A stretch of DNA of 5,716 bases from Phycisphaerales bacterium. GTDB lineage: Bacteria > Planctomycetota > Phycisphaerae > Phycisphaerales > UBA1924. Each line of letters starts with the position of its first letter. Within the stretch, counting starts at the first letter, position 1. The stretch is taken from positions 1-5,716 of the forward strand of contig JAJDDL010000455.1 in assembly GCA_029260335.1 (NCBI GenBank). The letters are read 5' to 3'. A program made the position numbers and the translations under genes. The notes beneath the pieces were generated by a model, which searched no databases, was not told the origin of the DNA, and was given only the letters and a program-made list of their open reading frames with translations. Shown piece after piece: positions 4,864-5,716 of the stretch.

Positions 4864-5716
4864 TCAGAATATCAACAACGCCAGAACGATCCACGCGGCC
4901 GCGAAGAGCATGACTACGGCGGTGTAGCCGACGATATCCCTTGCCTTGGCTCCTGTGATCGCGAGCAAAGGCAGCGCCCAGAACGGCTGGAGCATGTTGG
5001 TGAGCTGGTCGCCGTAGGCTACGGCCATGATCATCTTGCCCGGGCTCACTCCGGCTTCTGCACCCGCGTGCAGGGCGACCGGTCCTTGAATGCCCCATTG
5101 GCCGCCGCCGGAGGGGACGAAGAAGTTGACGATGCCGGCGGAAAAGAACGTGAGAATGGGCACTCCCGTCTCGCCCCCCTCTGCGAGCATCTCTGAGAGG
5201 GCTCTGATGAGCCCGCTCTCGCTCAGCATCACCATGATCCCGGCGTAGAGCGGGAACTGGATGATGATCCCCGCGCAACCTCGTGCCGCGTCTTCGACCG
5301 CGCGTCCATACGAGGCGAGAGAGCCGTGGAAGATCAGGCCCAGCGCGAGCATGGCGGTGTTGACCTCGTTGAGTCCGAGGCGCTGCAGTCCTTTCTCTCG
5401 TCCAAACTGCACAAACGCCCAAGCTAGCGCGATGGCGAGTACCCAGGCGAGCCAAGGCGTGCGCTCGAGCCATTCGGGCACATTTGTCGGCTTCTCAATC
5501 GGGTCCTGTGCTGAGGCCGCGACGTCGAAGGTCTCGAATGTGGCGAGCTGATCCTCTTGCTTGGGGGTGAGCAGCCAGAGGACGGTGGGGATGAGCACAA
5601 GCAAGCCGATCGAGACAACGAGATTCATTGGGCTGAACAGCGTCTCGCCCAGGCCGATCCCGTCACCGATATACGCAAGAGATTCCTCGGGGAGAACAGT
5701 CGCGGCTTCCTTTGCC
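4864..5716 (-). CDS. atoE: Short-chain fatty acid transporter, AtoE family (N-terminus outside window)
   Basis: The last 283 residues of a polytopic inner-membrane permease of the short-chain fatty acid transporter family, whose E. coli member AtoE takes up acetoacetate and short fatty acids. The frame stays open through the right edge. The ATG at 5628 is internal, because residues continue upstream without a stop (AKEAATVLPEESLAYIGDG at the edge). AtoE-type proteins are about 440 residues, so roughly 155 N-terminal residues are missing. Counting from the edge, hydrophobic segments lie near 31-49, 87-104, 119-135, 146-165, 186-200, 226-254 and 260-283. The family hallmark FFVPSGGGQWGIQGPVAL is at 198-215, and the conserved GDQLTNMLQPFWALP is at 235-249. 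The gene ends at TGA 4864-4866, 149 bp before the glycerate kinase gene on the same strand. Family assignment is strong. The substrate is not fixed by sequence; C4-C6 carboxylates or a hydroxy-acid are possible. Confidence 0.93.
   Translation of the reverse strand, partial: AKEAATVLPEESLAYIGDGIGLGETLFSPMNLVVSIGLLVLIPTVLWLLTPKQEDQLATFETFDVAASAQDPIEKPTNVPEWLERTPWLAWVLAIALAWAFVQFGREKGLQRLGLNEVNTAMLALGLIFHGSLASYGRAVEDAARGCAGIIIQFPLYAGIMVMLSESGLIRALSEMLAEGGETGVPILTFFSAGIVNFFVPSGGGQWGIQGPVALHAGAEAGVSPGKMIMAVAYGDQLTNMLQPFWALPLLAITGAKARDIVGYTAVVMLFAAAWIVLALLIF

Overview
The window looks like chromosomal DNA of a free-living Gram-negative-type bacterium, most likely a planctomycete. Four things point there: moderately high GC, weak or absent Shine-Dalgarno sites at most starts, a PilT with a divergent C-terminal half, and above all an intergenic inverted repeat whose arms read CGAGCCCGACGC...AGCGAGGGGG. 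From memory that is a very common dispersed palindrome in planctomycete genomes. The assignment is an inference; no rRNA or tRNA gene is present to anchor it.

Every gene I can support is on the minus strand, so the biological order runs from the right edge to the left. (1) An AtoE-family short-chain fatty acid transporter is cut by the right edge (4864-5716; 283 C-terminal residues visible). (2) After a 149 bp gap comes a complete glycerate 2-kinase of the GckA/TtuD (MOFRL) family (3440-4714). (3) After 103 bp comes a complete PilT-type twitching-motility ATPase (2209-3336). (4) After 184 bp, most of it a structured inverted repeat, comes a DAO-family FAD oxidoreductase of unknown substrate (897-2024). 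(5) Only 18 nt further is a two-TM protein with a YcxB-like C-terminal domain (216-878). (6) At the left edge an open minus-strand frame probably belongs to another gene that leaves the window.

The genes do not form one obvious pathway. The transporter and the glycerate kinase could together take up and phosphorylate a small carboxylic acid. The oxidoreductase and the YcxB-like protein are close enough to be co-transcribed and translationally coupled. The PilT gene stands alone, without pilB, pilC or pilin genes, as retraction ATPases often do.

The most interesting non-coding structure is the 128 bp element at 2037-2164. It has two 25 bp arms matching at 23 positions, a 78 nt spacer holding further small hairpins, and an inner edge 12 nt from the oxidoreductase start codon. 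A degenerate relative seems to lie at 4738-4818. A compact palindrome with a tandem 8-mer (3383-3410) sits in front of pilT and overlaps a weak promoter-like sequence. I see no CRISPR array, phage, toxin-antitoxin or defence module, and no strong evidence for a new multi-gene system here.
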